Shown here: piece after piece, positions 1 to 9,060 of the stretch
Layout of the letters: each line of letters begins with the position of its first letter
How positions within the stretch are numbered: position 1 is the first letter of the stretch
From: Ideonella dechloratans
GTDB lineage: Bacteria > Pseudomonadota > Gammaproteobacteria > Burkholderiales > Burkholderiaceae_C
Assembly (NCBI RefSeq): GCF_021049305.1
Contig: NZ_CP088081.1
Span: forward strand, 2,108,001 to 2,172,000
Reading direction: 5' to 3'
DNA: 64,000 nucleotides
The notes under the pieces: generated by a model
Told to the model about the DNA's origin: nothing
Seen by the model: only the letters and a program-made list of their open reading frames with translations
The model's database searches: none
Made by a program: the position numbers and the translations under genes

Positions 1-1
1 C

Positions 2-859
2 ACGCAGGCCATCCTGACCGCCGTGCTGGCCCTGGTGCAGCCGGGTGACGAGGTGGTGGTGCTGGAACCCTGCTATGACAGCTACGAGCCGTCCATCACC
101 CTGGCGGGCGCCCGCACGGTGCGGGTGCCGCTGGACCCTCAGTCCCTGCATGTGGACTTCGACCGCCTGGCCGCGGCCCTCACGCCGCGCACGCGGCTGC
201 TGATCATCAACACGCCCCACAACCCCTCGGGCATGGTGTGGACCGAAGACGAACGCGCCCAGTTGCGGGACCTGCTGCGCCCCACCGACATCCTCGTGCT
301 GTCCGACGAGGTCTATGAACACATGGTGTTCGAGGGCCGGCCGCATGCCAGCGTCAGCGGCGACCCGGAACTGGCCGCCCGCAGCATCGTGGTGTCCAGC
401 TTCGGCAAGACCTTCCACGTGACCGGCTGGAAGGTGGGCTACGTGGCCGCACCCGCGCCGCTGATGGCCGAATTTCGCAAGGTGCATCAGTTCAATGTGT
501 TCACGGTGAACACCCCGATGCAGCACGGGCTGGCCGCCTATCTGGCGGATCCGGCGCCCTACCGCGATCTGCCGGCCTTCTACCAACGCAAGCGCGATCT
601 CTTTCGCCAGGGTCTGGCCACGACCCGCTTCCAACTGCTGCCCTGCGAGGGCACCTACTTCCAGTGCGTGGACTACAGCGCCATCAGCGATCTGGGCGAT
701 GCAGCCTTCTGCCAGTGGCTGATCGAGCACGCAGGCGTGGCCGCCATTCCGCTGTCGGCCTTTTACGCAGAGCCTCCGAAGCGCCCGCTCATCCGGTTCT
801 GCTTTGCCAAGCAGGATGAGACCCTGACCCGGGCCCTGGCGCGGCTGCAGGCCCTCTGA
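2..859 (+). CDS. PLP-dependent aminotransferase, 5'-truncated (methionine/kynurenine aminotransferase-like)
   Basis: The frame is open from the first bases of the window, so the N-terminus lies outside. The visible part is a fold-type I (class I/II) aminotransferase: a segment resembling PGDEVVVLEPCYDSYEP, then NTPHNPSG, the aspartate-containing LVLSDEVYEHM, and SSFGKTFHVTGWKVGY, whose lysine should form the Schiff base with PLP. The C-terminal RFCFAK motif includes the carboxylate-binding arginine. The resemblance is closest to the YbdL/kynurenine aminotransferase group, which transaminates methionine and aromatic substrates; substrate choice is inference. It ends 16 bp before the stop of the convergent FimV-like gene. 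Confidence 0.85.
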   Translation, partial: TQAILTAVLALVQPGDEVVVLEPCYDSYEPSITLAGARTVRVPLDPQSLHVDFDRLAAALTPRTRLLIINTPHNPSGMVWTEDERAQLRDLLRPTDILVLSDEVYEHMVFEGRPHASVSGDPELAARSIVVSSFGKTFHVTGWKVGYVAAPAPLMAEFRKVHQFNVFTVNTPMQHGLAAYLADPAPYRDLPAFYQRKRDLFRQGLATTRFQLLPCEGTYFQCVDYSAISDLGDAAFCQWLIEHAGVAAIPLSAFYAEPPKRPLIRFCFAKQDETLTRALARLQAL

Positions 860-874
860 GCCCGGGAAGAGGCC

Positions 875-2701
875 TCAGGACTTCGGCTTGTCCGAAGCCG
901 GCGGGGTGGCCGGCGCTTCCAGGTCGAGATCCAGGTGGACGGAGTCCATATCGGGCGCGGCGGCGGAAGCGGTTTCGAACATCGGCAGCAGCAGGTCCAC
1001 CTGGTCCTGCTGACCGCCGGCCGCCTGCCACAGATCCCGGGCGATGGCGTACAGCACCAGCAGATCCCGGTAGGCCGGCAGGTCGAACAGCTCGCGGGTT
1101 TCGTCGCGGCGGAAGAGCATGCCCTCCAGCACCGCCATGGCATCCAGCGGCGACTTCCAGGCTGCCTCGATCTCGGCCACGGCTTCCGGGTAGTCCTCCA
1201 GCGTCCGGCCATGCATGGGACCGAGATCCCAATCGGGCGCGTAGGCATTGAAGCGGCGGTTGAACCGCGCACGCACGCGCTCGTAGGCGCTGCGGTCGCC
1301 CTGGCGGCGGTAGATCTCCAGCAACTTGGTGTACGGCAGCGGGCTCTGTCCACCGGTGCTGCGCAGGTGCGACATCAGCACCTCGACCGCGGCGTCCTCC
1401 TGCCCCAGCGCGATGAAGAAATCCGCCTGCTGCTCCAGATCGAGCAGTTCTTCGACAGACACCTCGCGCGGCGCGTCCACCGGCCCGAAGGTCATGGTGG
1501 CACTGGGATTGAACGCCCCGGCCGTGGGGGCATCGGTGTGCGAGAACGCGATGGGCGCACTCACCACCGCGGGCACCGACCCGGCATCCGGCAGCGGCAT
1601 GGTTTCATCACCGGCCACCGCAGGGGTCTCCCGGGCCCACTCGCTGGGCGCGGAAAATCCGGAACTCTTGGCCGGTGGCTCGGACGCGTGTGCATCGGAG
1701 TGGGCCCAGTCGTCGGCCTCGTCCTCCGGTTCGTCCGGCTTGACCGCCGGCACGCGGCGCAGGTTCTGGTCGTCGGACCACCAGGGGCGGGACTGCATCA
1801 GGGCCTTCTGGCGCTGCCAGAGCAGCACGCCACCCACGCCCAGGGCCAGGATCACTCCGCCCAGGCCCAACAGGAGCCAGGTGTTGCGCTGCTCGGACGC
1901 CTCCAGGCGTCGGCGCAGGTCCTCGTTGGCCAGACGCATGGCCTCGGAGCTGCGGCGCAGGGCCTGCAAGGCAGCGTCGGCCGACGCAGCGGATGCCGCT
2001 GGAGCAGCCGCCAGGTTGGCCACCGCACTGGCCGCGGCCGAGGCCGGCGCGGCGATCGAAGCCGCGGCGCTGGCCGCCAGCGGAGCCACGGCTGGCGGTT
2101 CCACGGCCTCCAACTGCAGATGCGGGCGGCTGGCGGCCGCCGCTTTCTTGTGAGGAGGCACGGCGCCCTCTTCCACCGGCCGGGCACGGGTGCTGGCCAC
2201 GGAGGTCGAGCGGTGCTTGCGCGGCACGGAGGCGGCAGGCACCGCCACCTTCGGCAACTCGGTCACTTCGGGGGCGGCTCCCCGCACAGGTGCGGCAGCC
2301 GCCGGGGCATCGGTCAATTGGGAAGGCGGATCCGCCAGCAGCACATACTGCCGGGACAACTTACCCATGCAACCGGTGCCCAAGGTCAATTGCAGCACCG
2401 GTTCCTCCACCGGGGAGGTTGTGGAAACCTGGACCATCCACTGCCCGGGTTCGTTGCGGGCCACCAACTTCACCCGCACCTGGTTGGATGGCAGGTTCGC
2501 GTCGCCAGCCTGCACAGCCGCCGTGACGCAACCCGGCGCGATGGGACTGTCACCATCGCCCTCCAGCGGCACCCACACCCGCAGCGTCTGGCCCAGAACC
2601 ACCTGTCCTTGCGGTACACCCAGGCTGGCACCCTGCGCAGTCGTCGCGGCTGCCCATGCCAGGCAGGTCAGCAGAAGTTCCGGAACCCTGTTTCTTTTCA
2701 T
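875..2701 (-). CDS. FimV-like inner-membrane/periplasmic protein
   Basis: This 608-residue protein has a signal peptide (MKRNRVPELLLTCLAWAAA...), then a FimV N-terminal-like region (SLGVPQGQVVLGQTLRVWVP). An Ala/Pro-rich linker, a short coiled coil before the membrane segment (LLLGLGGVILALGVGGVLLW), an acidic linker and a C-terminal TPR-like FimV domain (EQQADFFIALGQEDAAVEVL) follow. FimV proteins bridge peptidoglycan and cytoplasm in type IV pilus and polar-protein localisation. I chose the ATG at 2701 because it starts a clean signal sequence; the frame stays open to 2746. It is shorter than Pseudomonas FimV, and no pilus genes are adjacent, so the precise role is uncertain. Confidence 0.75.
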   Translation of the reverse strand: MKRNRVPELLLTCLAWAAATTAQGASLGVPQGQVVLGQTLRVWVPLEGDGDSPIAPGCVTAAVQAGDANLPSNQVRVKLVARNEPGQWMVQVSTTSPVEEPVLQLTLGTGCMGKLSRQYVLLADPPSQLTDAPAAAAPVRGAAPEVTELPKVAVPAASVPRKHRSTSVASTRARPVEEGAVPPHKKAAAASRPHLQLEAVEPPAVAPLAASAAASIAAPASAAASAVANLAAAPAASAASADAALQALRRSSEAMRLANEDLRRRLEASEQRNTWLLLGLGGVILALGVGGVLLWQRQKALMQSRPWWSDDQNLRRVPAVKPDEPEDEADDWAHSDAHASEPPAKSSGFSAPSEWARETPAVAGDETMPLPDAGSVPAVVSAPIAFSHTDAPTAGAFNPSATMTFGPVDAPREVSVEELLDLEQQADFFIALGQEDAAVEVLMSHLRSTGGQSPLPYTKLLEIYRRQGDRSAYERVRARFNRRFNAYAPDWDLGPMHGRTLEDYPEAVAEIEAAWKSPLDAMAVLEGMLFRRDETRELFDLPAYRDLLVLYAIARDLWQAAGGQQDQVDLLLPMFETASAAAPDMDSVHLDLDLEAPATPPASDKPKS

Positions 2702-2937
2702 CTTGGGGGTTGGCCACGCTGGCCATTCACGGTTTGACTCTAGCATGCAACCAGACGTAAACAGAGTGACGCAATTCGCCAGTTACGTCAGCGCAACGCT
2801 GTCACAGTTGCAGAAAGAACCCCGGACTTCAGGCTCCATGCCATTGTGCGGCACGCACCGCCCGGATCATTCCGTTGAACATCGGACCGAAAGGCCGCCT
2901 ATCCCCGTGCGGTCATCCACCCCGGGCTTGCGTTGCA

Positions 2938-3639
2938 TCAGGGCGCGGCGTCCTCGAGGCCGTCACGGCGCATGCGGACTTCCCTCAAGGCCTCGTCGAA
3001 CAGGGTCAGGCTCTCACGGATCGTCGAAACCTCCGGATCGGACAAGGCCCGACGCATCACCAGGTGACCGCGGTACACCAGCAGCGCAAAGGTGGGCAGC
3101 TGCCCGGCGGCGGAACCGGCCGCGTTGGCTTCGTCTGCCAGACGGCCCCAATGCAGCAATCTGTCGCCCAAGCCGCTGTGCAGCCAGCCCGTGAGCCAGT
3201 CCACGTTGTTGCCCACCGCGGCAAACCAGGACTTCAGGCCACCCATCTGTGTTGAACCCAGGCGTGGGCTCATGGCCAGCCAGCGCATCTCTTCCGGGGT
3301 CTCCTCGTCCAGGCGCGTCTGCACGCCGCCGGTGAACTGGACGAACACCTCACGCTCGAGCCCCTCCATCATCACCCGGGGCATCAGCAAGGCGTAGGCC
3401 TGGGGGTCCAACCCCGTTTCCGCCCTCAGCCGCAGCTCCCACTTGCCCAGGTAGCGGCGCTGTGACGGCCCCCACTCGATGCGGACACTGCCGTCGGCGC
3501 CCGCCCGCTCCATCACGAAGCCGTCGCGCGCCGGCGTGGTCTTGAACTGCCAGCCCTGCGCCTCTCCCCACTGGGCGATCTCCTGCCAATGGGCACGGCC
3601 TCGCCGGCCGAACAGCCAGTCACGCAAGCGTCGTGGCAT
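2938..3639 (-). CDS. Conserved hypothetical protein, 233 aa
   Basis: I do not recognise a named domain. From MPRRLRDWLFGRRGRAHWQE the protein is soluble and rich in Trp and Arg. It contains a beta-rich middle (FVMERAGADGSVRIEWGPSQ) and a C-terminal helical region (RESLTLFDEALREVRMRR). No signal peptide or membrane segment is visible. The start at 3639 is preferred over the longer frame to 3681 because the upstream residues look non-coding. It sits alone between the FimV-like gene and tRNA-Arg, in the same direction as the former with about 240 bp between them. Codon usage matches the neighbours, so it is probably a real chromosomal gene of unknown function. Confidence 0.6.
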   Translation of the reverse strand: MPRRLRDWLFGRRGRAHWQEIAQWGEAQGWQFKTTPARDGFVMERAGADGSVRIEWGPSQRRYLGKWELRLRAETGLDPQAYALLMPRVMMEGLEREVFVQFTGGVQTRLDEETPEEMRWLAMSPRLGSTQMGGLKSWFAAVGNNVDWLTGWLHSGLGDRLLHWGRLADEANAAGSAAGQLPTFALLVYRGHLVMRRALSDPEVSTIRESLTLFDEALREVRMRRDGLEDAAP

Positions 3640-3777
3640 GCCAACTCCGGACCGCCTTGCACAGGGCGAAGAGGAAACCATCCATGCGACGAGTGTATGC
3701 GCTGCCCGTCCCGCCGGCGCTGTGTTGATGGCGACAAGGATCGGGGATGGGCTTGGGCCTTAGAATCCGCGCCGCTG

Positions 3778-3854
3778 CTGCCCGTAGCTCAACTGGATAG
3801 AGCAGCTGCCTTCTAAGCAGCAGGTCGGGGGTTCGAGTCCCTCCGGGCAGGCCA
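3778..3854 (+). tRNA. tRNA-Arg (anticodon TCT)
   Basis: A 77-nt cloverleaf with genome-encoded CCA. The acceptor stem CTGCCCG pairs with CGGGCAG. The D-arm is GCTCAACTGGATAGAGC, and the anticodon stem-loop CTGCCTTCTAAGCAG gives TCT, reading AGA. The T-arm is GGGGG-TTCGAGT-CCCTC with one G-U pair. Confidence 0.97.
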
Positions 3855-4006
3855 CATCACGGACCAGGCGAATCCACAGACATCGGGATTGTTTCTGGCG
3901 CCCGGTCAGGAAGTCCGCAACGAACGGATCAAGCAGTGAGGCTGCGTCAGCGCAGCGCAGGCACGGCGGCCCCGGACATGCGATGGCCCTTCACCCCCGC
4001 CGCATG

Positions 4007-5176
4007 CTAGATGGCCCGCCCATGGCCAAAGAGGTTGCGGGATGTTCGCCGGATGAGTTCCTGGGCGGGTCTTTCGAAATATCGGAACGAGAACCCTGCA
4101 ACGACGATGAGCAGCAGAATGAACAGCAGCAGCATGTAGGCGCTCGTGAAGACCTCCTGCCCAAACCCAAGCCCCGAGAAAACCAGAACGAAGATAATCT
4201 GCAGCGGGAAATGAAGCAGGTAGATCGAGTAGGAAATATCGCCCAGATATGATCCCTTCGAAAAGTATGCTTTCAGCCTGTTCTCCGAAAGCGCCATCGA
4301 AAGAATGGTGACGGGGAAGAGAACCATGTTGGGCCAGACCTTCGACAGGAACGAGGCCGCCTTCTGAATCCAGGGGGGATGCACCTGGCTGCTCCAGTCG
4401 CCAAAGGCGCCGAACGAGAATCCCATCAAGAGGAACGTGACCATCCAAAGCAGCGGCGCCATCCAGGCCAGCCCCCGTTCGACAGCATCTCTGCACGCAT
4501 GGCCAGCGATGTACTCATAGGCCAAGAAGGCCGCGCCGCCAAAGAAGAAGGAACCCAGCCCCCGGGCGAAGGGATGGTACAAGGCATCCACCCCGACAAA
4601 GAAGCACAGGGCAATCAGCCAGGTGCCGATGAATCCGGCCCTCACCCTGAGGGCGAAGACGAAGAAGACGCAGTAGAGAAAGGCCTCGACAGAGACCGAC
4701 CAGGACGGGCCATTGAAGGACTCGCCGCTCTCCACGCCCCACGACTGCAGGAGCAGCAGGCTCAGGATGAAGTGTTTGAGGTCGTTGAATCTGTAGACGA
4801 AGCTTGAAAGATGAATGGACTCGTACCCATGCTGCAGCGCGATCACGAGCATCAGCGACAACAGATGCAGCGGGTAGAGCCTGGAAAACCTCAACACGAA
4901 GAACTGAGAAGCCGTGATCTTCCCGCCTCTGATCATGTCCCGATACATGAAGAAGAAGACAAAACCAGAAATGGTGAAGAACAGATCGACCGCCTTGAAC
5001 CCTTTTTCATAGAAAGGGAAAAGCACTTGATAAAGCGGGAATATCTGCTTCGGCTGCCCTCCATATTGGGTTCCCTCGAAAAAGAAGTGAACCCAATGCC
5101 AGAAGATCACCGTCATGGCGGCGAGACCACGCAGCAGATCCAGACCGTGAAACCTCTTCACGGCTGGCACATCCAT
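4007..5176 (-). CDS. Acyltransferase 3 family membrane protein
   Basis: A 389-residue multi-pass membrane O-acyltransferase of the OafA/NodX/acyltransferase-3 family. It begins RFHGLDLLRGLAAMTVIFWHW, which carries the conserved arginine and catalytic-type histidine, and continues with about ten hydrophobic segments. A late SYSIYLLHFP motif is typical of the family. These enzymes transfer acetyl or other acyl groups to surface polysaccharides or lipids; the acceptor is unknown. The ATG at 5176 is preferred because it directly precedes the conserved N-terminus, although the frame is open to 5323. Base composition is visibly lower in G+C than the flanks and it lies next to tRNA-Arg, which suggests acquisition. 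Confidence 0.85.
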   Translation of the reverse strand: MDVPAVKRFHGLDLLRGLAAMTVIFWHWVHFFFEGTQYGGQPKQIFPLYQVLFPFYEKGFKAVDLFFTISGFVFFFMYRDMIRGGKITASQFFVLRFSRLYPLHLLSLMLVIALQHGYESIHLSSFVYRFNDLKHFILSLLLLQSWGVESGESFNGPSWSVSVEAFLYCVFFVFALRVRAGFIGTWLIALCFFVGVDALYHPFARGLGSFFFGGAAFLAYEYIAGHACRDAVERGLAWMAPLLWMVTFLLMGFSFGAFGDWSSQVHPPWIQKAASFLSKVWPNMVLFPVTILSMALSENRLKAYFSKGSYLGDISYSIYLLHFPLQIIFVLVFSGLGFGQEVFTSAYMLLLFILLLIVVAGFSFRYFERPAQELIRRTSRNLFGHGRAI

Positions 5177-5487
5177 TCTCGATTTTCCGGCAATCAAAGT
5201 ATCCCTCGCAGGCCATGGATCAGCCGAGACGAGATACTTCAAGTGTCCGGCTTGCAATGCCGTCCACAGTAGCACTGAGCGAGGCAGGAAAAACACGATC
5301 CGCCTGCGGAGCGCCGCCTGCATCCATTAAATGGATGAGCGCCGGCACAGCCAGCGGCCAAAACAAGAGGCGTATCGAACACCCGCAAGCTCTTGGTTTG
5401 AACTCACATCCCGGATGCGGCACGCATGGCACCCGTCCCGCCGCCGCCGCGCGCCGGTCAACGACTCTTCGGCTATAGTCGCGCCTC
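5177..5487. other. Intergenic stretch with no gene seen
   Basis: About 310 bp separate the acyltransferase start from the manganese riboswitch. I see no convincing ORF, RNA or repeat. A TATAGT hexamer at 5474-5479 is a candidate -10 for the riboswitch transcript, but no good -35 is visible. Confidence 0.4.
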
Positions 5488-5605
5488 GTCATTGGGGAGT
5501 AGCCGCCCTGCACCACCCGCAGGGGTCGACGTCAACACACTTGGCCGCGATGGCCATGGCGTCGACAGCCCATCCGCCTGGCAAGACCTTTGACTGCGTG
5601 ACCTC
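5488..5605 (+). promoter_or_regulatory. yybP-ykoY manganese riboswitch
   Basis: The 5' element ATTGGGGAGTAGCCGCC (5491-5507), the GTCAACACAC strand (5531-5540) and the 3' loop element GCAAGACCTTTGAC (5581-5594) reproduce the conserved parts of the yybP-ykoY aptamer, as in E. coli alx and mntP. It ends about 60 bp upstream of a GDT1/UPF0016 gene. In this family Mn2+ binding docks the two loops and turns on expression of exporters. The expression platform was not resolved by eye. Confidence 0.9.
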
Positions 5606-5663
5606 TGGAGGGCCGGAGATGTCGCGTGGTCATTGCGCAGCCGCCGGCCCCTGGACCTCTCTC

Positions 5664-6236
5664 ATGGAAGCATTTCTGATCTCGACCGGGGTGGTCACCC
5701 TGGGCGAAATGGGCGACAAGACCCAGTTGCTGGCCTTCTTGCTCGCGGCCAAGTTCAAGCGCCCCCTGCCCATCATCCTGGGCATCTTCACCGCCACCAT
5801 CCTGAACCACGCTGCGGCGGGTGCGGTGGGCACCTGGATTGCCGCCCAGCTGGGCCCGTCGCTGTTGCGCTGGGTGATTGGCATCGGCTTCATCGCCATG
5901 GCGGGCTGGATGCTGATCCCGGACAAGGCCGATGAGGAGGCGGCCGATGGCCGCCAGCGCTTTGGCGTGTTCGGCACCACCGTGCTGGCCTTCTTCCTGG
6001 CCGAGATGGGCGACAAGACCCAGATCGCCACCGTGGCCCTGGCCGCCCGCTACGAGCAGCTGGTGCCGGTGGTGGCCGGCACGACCCTGGGCATGATGCT
6101 GGCCGATGTGCCGGCCGTGTTCCTGGGCGACAAGCTCGCACGCAAGCTCTCCATGCCCCTGGTGCACGGCATCGCCGCGCTAATCTTTGCGGTGCTGGGT
6201 GTGCTGACGCTGCTCAACGTCGGCCACCTGTTCTGA
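5664..6236 (+). CDS. GDT1/TMEM165 (UPF0016) family Mn2+ exporter
   Basis: A 190-residue membrane protein with the two hallmark repeats of the family: TLGEMGDKTQLLAF near the N-terminus and FLAEMGDKTQIATV in the second half. Each lies in a transmembrane helix, with a short charged loop (PDKADEEAADGRQR) between halves. Members in Vibrio and Xanthomonas (MneA) export manganese. The yybP-ykoY riboswitch just upstream independently supports Mn2+ as substrate. The ATG at 5664 is chosen because the open frame further upstream lies inside the riboswitch. It converges with the DUF1501 gene 15 bp away. Confidence 0.92.
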   Translation: MEAFLISTGVVTLGEMGDKTQLLAFLLAAKFKRPLPIILGIFTATILNHAAAGAVGTWIAAQLGPSLLRWVIGIGFIAMAGWMLIPDKADEEAADGRQRFGVFGTTVLAFFLAEMGDKTQIATVALAARYEQLVPVVAGTTLGMMLADVPAVFLGDKLARKLSMPLVHGIAALIFAVLGVLTLLNVGHLF

Positions 6237-6251
6237 GCCCCGGCGGGCGGC

Positions 6252-7514
6252 TCAGGCCCGCCACAGCGGGGTAGGTTTGAGGGCGGCACTGCCCGGAAAG
6301 ACCTGGTCGCCCAGCACCCGGTCGCCCAGCCCCAACTGAGGGCCCAGCACGCCCTTGAGCACCGAGCGGATGTCCAGGGTGATGTGCAGGTCTCGGCCCT
6401 CGAAGCGCTGGGCCGGCGCCAGCCCCGGCCAGTCGGCCAGCACCCGGCCGCCCTGCACCCGTCCGCCCAGCACCCAGGCCGCCCCGCCGGTGCCATGGTC
6501 GGTGCCCCGCGTGCCGTTGATCTCCACCGTGCGCCCGAATTCCGTGGCCACCACCACGGCGGTGCGCTGCCAGGCATCCTCCGCGCCCGGGGCCATCATC
6601 GCGGCCCGCAGCGCGGCCAGCCCCTGGTCCAGTTCGCCCAGGCGCCGGGTCAGTGCGCCGTTGGGCGCCGCCTGATCGGCATGGCTGTCCCAGCCGGAGA
6701 CGTCCAGCACCACCACCTGGGGCCCTTCGGGCCGGGCCATCAGGGCGCCGGCAGCCTGACACAGGGCGACAAAGTCGCCCGCCCCTGCCTTGGCGGGCCC
6801 CATGCCCGGGCGGGGCTCGGCTCCGCTGCCGGGCGCCATGCTCAAGCTGGCCGGATCATCGCCGGCCGCCGAGGCCGCCGCAGCAACCTCGGCCTGCACG
6901 CCCTTGGCACGGCTCAACGCATGGCCCAGGGCCGCGTCGTCGGCGTAGAGGCGCTGCAGACGGGCCAGCAGATCGTCCGAGGGGGATGGCAGGTGCGAGG
7001 GTGCCCAGGTGTCCACCCCGGACCAGCCCCGCAGCACCAGCGGGACAGCCGTGCTCATGGCCAGGCCGCTGCGCCGCGTGGCCGCCAGCGCCCGCCCCAG
7101 CCAGCCATCGCGCAGCTGACCGGGCTGTTCGCCACCGGATTCCAGCACCTGCTGGGCGTCGAAGTGCGAGCGCTGGTGATAGGCCAGGCCGGTGGCATGC
7201 ACCACCAGCAGTTCACCGCCGCGGTAGAGGCTGTGCATCTGCGCCAGCGCCGGGTGCAGGCCGAAGGTGCCATCCAGCGGCAAGGGGGCACCCGCCTGTT
7301 CGGTGAAGCGGTCCCGTGCCGCGGCAAAGGCGGGATCTCCGGTGGCCGGCACGGCAAACAGGCCGTCCAGCCCGCCGCGCAGGATGACGAAGACCACACG
7401 GCCTTGCTGCTGGCCAGCGCTGCCGGCCCAACTCAGCCGCGTCGTGCCGGTCGCAGCCAGCGCGGCCATGGCACCCAGCCACTGCCGGCGGTTCAGTTCA
7501 TCCATCCGTGTCAT
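6252..7514 (-). CDS. DUF1501 family secreted protein
   Basis: A 420-residue DUF1501 protein. It begins with a twin-arginine-like signal (NRRQWLGAMAALAATG), consistent with export in folded form. The body contains FVILRGGLDGLFAVP, GWDSHADQ and VVVATEFGRTVEINGTRGTDH, a sulfatase/alkaline-phosphatase-like core with likely metal-binding Asp and His residues. The biochemical function of the family is unproven. DUF1501 and DUF1800 genes are habitual neighbours in proteobacteria and planctomycetes. Here the DUF1800 gene lies 34 bp upstream on the same strand, so they probably form one transcript. Confidence 0.88.
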   Translation of the reverse strand: MTRMDELNRRQWLGAMAALAATGTTRLSWAGSAGQQQGRVVFVILRGGLDGLFAVPATGDPAFAAARDRFTEQAGAPLPLDGTFGLHPALAQMHSLYRGGELLVVHATGLAYHQRSHFDAQQVLESGGEQPGQLRDGWLGRALAATRRSGLAMSTAVPLVLRGWSGVDTWAPSHLPSPSDDLLARLQRLYADDAALGHALSRAKGVQAEVAAAASAAGDDPASLSMAPGSGAEPRPGMGPAKAGAGDFVALCQAAGALMARPEGPQVVVLDVSGWDSHADQAAPNGALTRRLGELDQGLAALRAAMMAPGAEDAWQRTAVVVATEFGRTVEINGTRGTDHGTGGAAWVLGGRVQGGRVLADWPGLAPAQRFEGRDLHITLDIRSVLKGVLGPQLGLGDRVLGDQVFPGSAALKPTPLWRA

Positions 7515-7548
7515 GGGTCACTCCGGTTGCAGCCTGTGGCAGCGCGCA

Positions 7549-8955
7549 TCAGCGGCGCTGGAATTCCGGCGACATCATCAGCAGCACCAGCGCCTGCGTG
7601 CCGTCCGCGGCACGCTCGACCTGCTGCCGGGTGTTCTCCGACAGCAGCGGCCCCAGCGCCCGCGTCGCCAGCGCGCGGGCGTCCATGCCATCGCCGAAGC
7701 GGGCCGCCAGGCGCTGGGTCCATTCAATGCGCTTCCACACCCCGTCGGGGGCCAGCCAGTCGTCGGCGCCATCGGGCCAGCCGGCCGGTGACGGTGCGCG
7801 CATCAGCGACTGCCCCATGGTGCCGATGCCGCCGTCGGCCGGCGGGGTGAGCCAGCGCACGTCCAGGCCCAGCAAGCGGGCGCAGGACAGGGCATGCTCC
7901 TGCGGCGTCTTGAGCTTGCGCTGCGGCGCCGCCCAGGCTTCGGGCGCCTGGACCAGCGCTCCGTGCAGGGCGCGCAGATCGCCGCCGCTGTCGAGATAGG
8001 CCTGCCGCAGCCGCGCCACCAGCGCGGGCGGCGGCTCGTCGGCCAACACATGCCGGGCCAGCTTGTGGGCCAGGTGCTGGGCTGTGGCGGGATGCAGGGC
8101 CAGGTCTTCCAGCACCCGATCGAGGGCCTGCGGCCCCTGCGGATAGACGCGCCCGAGCACCGTCTTGGGCCCGGGCTGGTGCCGCCGGGCCTCGAAGCGG
8201 GTCGGGCTGTCGCTGCGCGGATCGTCCACACTGGTCCAGCCCGTCAGCACCTGGGCAAAGGCGGTGACATCGGCCTGGGTGTAACCGCCCGGACGGGCCG
8301 GATCACGGCTGACCTCCGCCCCCAGGGTGTGCAGTTCCAGCACCTCGCGGGCCAGGTTCTCGTTGAGGCCCAACCGCGCCTGGGGCTGGTGCTGTGCGGC
8401 CAGCGACTGCGGCCCCACCGAACGCTGGTTGTCCAGGTAGCGCAGCATGGCCGGGTGCAAGGTGGTGGCCCGCAGCATGTCCTTGAAGCGGCCCCCCAGA
8501 TGCGGCCGGATGGCCTCGCGCTCGAAGGCGCCGGCCAGGCCATGCAATTTGCCGGAGGCCTCCGACACGGTGAAGTGGTTGGCCCAGAACATCACCAGCC
8601 GCTCATTCCAGGGGCGTGCGGAGCGGGTGGCCGTGCCCAGGCTGGAACGCAGATTGGCCTCCAGCCGCAGGCGCTGCTGACGTCGATAGGCCATGGCTTC
8701 ATCGCGCAGCGGCTGCGCCACGGCCTCGTCCTGGGTCTGGCCCCGCATCTTCTTGAGTTGCGCCAGGCGCCGGCTGCGCTGCTTGAGCAGTTCCAGGGTC
8801 TGCTCCGAATCCAGCAGGCCCTCGCCCCAGGGGGCATCGGCCGGCCCCAGCTGTTCCAGCAGCCAGCGCCGGGGGTCCGGGCCCACCACGGCCAGATCGG
8901 GCTCACCCAGGCCGAAGCGGTGCGCCGCGAGCGCGGTTTCCAACGTCACGTTCAT
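7549..8955 (-). CDS. DUF1800 family protein
   Basis: A 468-residue DUF1800 protein, starting MNVTLETALAAHRFGLGEPD, the conserved N-terminal 'HR.G.G' block. Family blocks that follow include RPWNERLVMFWANHFTVS, GLNENLAREVLELHTLG and LTGWTSVDD. The function is unknown. I see no strong signal peptide, although its partner DUF1501 is Tat-like. It is the upstream gene of the pair and probably carries the promoter. It diverges from the DUF4124-like gene starting at 9061. Confidence 0.88.
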   Translation of the reverse strand: MNVTLETALAAHRFGLGEPDLAVVGPDPRRWLLEQLGPADAPWGEGLLDSEQTLELLKQRSRRLAQLKKMRGQTQDEAVAQPLRDEAMAYRRQQRLRLEANLRSSLGTATRSARPWNERLVMFWANHFTVSEASGKLHGLAGAFEREAIRPHLGGRFKDMLRATTLHPAMLRYLDNQRSVGPQSLAAQHQPQARLGLNENLAREVLELHTLGAEVSRDPARPGGYTQADVTAFAQVLTGWTSVDDPRSDSPTRFEARRHQPGPKTVLGRVYPQGPQALDRVLEDLALHPATAQHLAHKLARHVLADEPPPALVARLRQAYLDSGGDLRALHGALVQAPEAWAAPQRKLKTPQEHALSCARLLGLDVRWLTPPADGGIGTMGQSLMRAPSPAGWPDGADDWLAPDGVWKRIEWTQRLAARFGDGMDARALATRALGPLLSENTRQQVERAADGTQALVLLMMSPEFQRR

Positions 8956-9060
8956 CGTGGCCCCTCAAGCGTTCTGATGCCCAACGTGCCAGCCGGCTCA
9001 CCGGTGGACCGCCGTGGCCGAAATGGTCATCATTCCGGCTGTTCAGCCCCGAGGGAGATC

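Noticed and set aside
3855..5490. Genomic island inserted at tRNA-Arg
   Set aside because: No repeat of the tRNA 3' end, no integrase and only one atypical gene were found, so an island is not supported beyond composition.
6252..8955. DUF1501/DUF1800 pair as a possible new defence or secretion system
   Set aside because: The pair is a familiar widespread neighbour association without accompanying effector or nuclease genes here.
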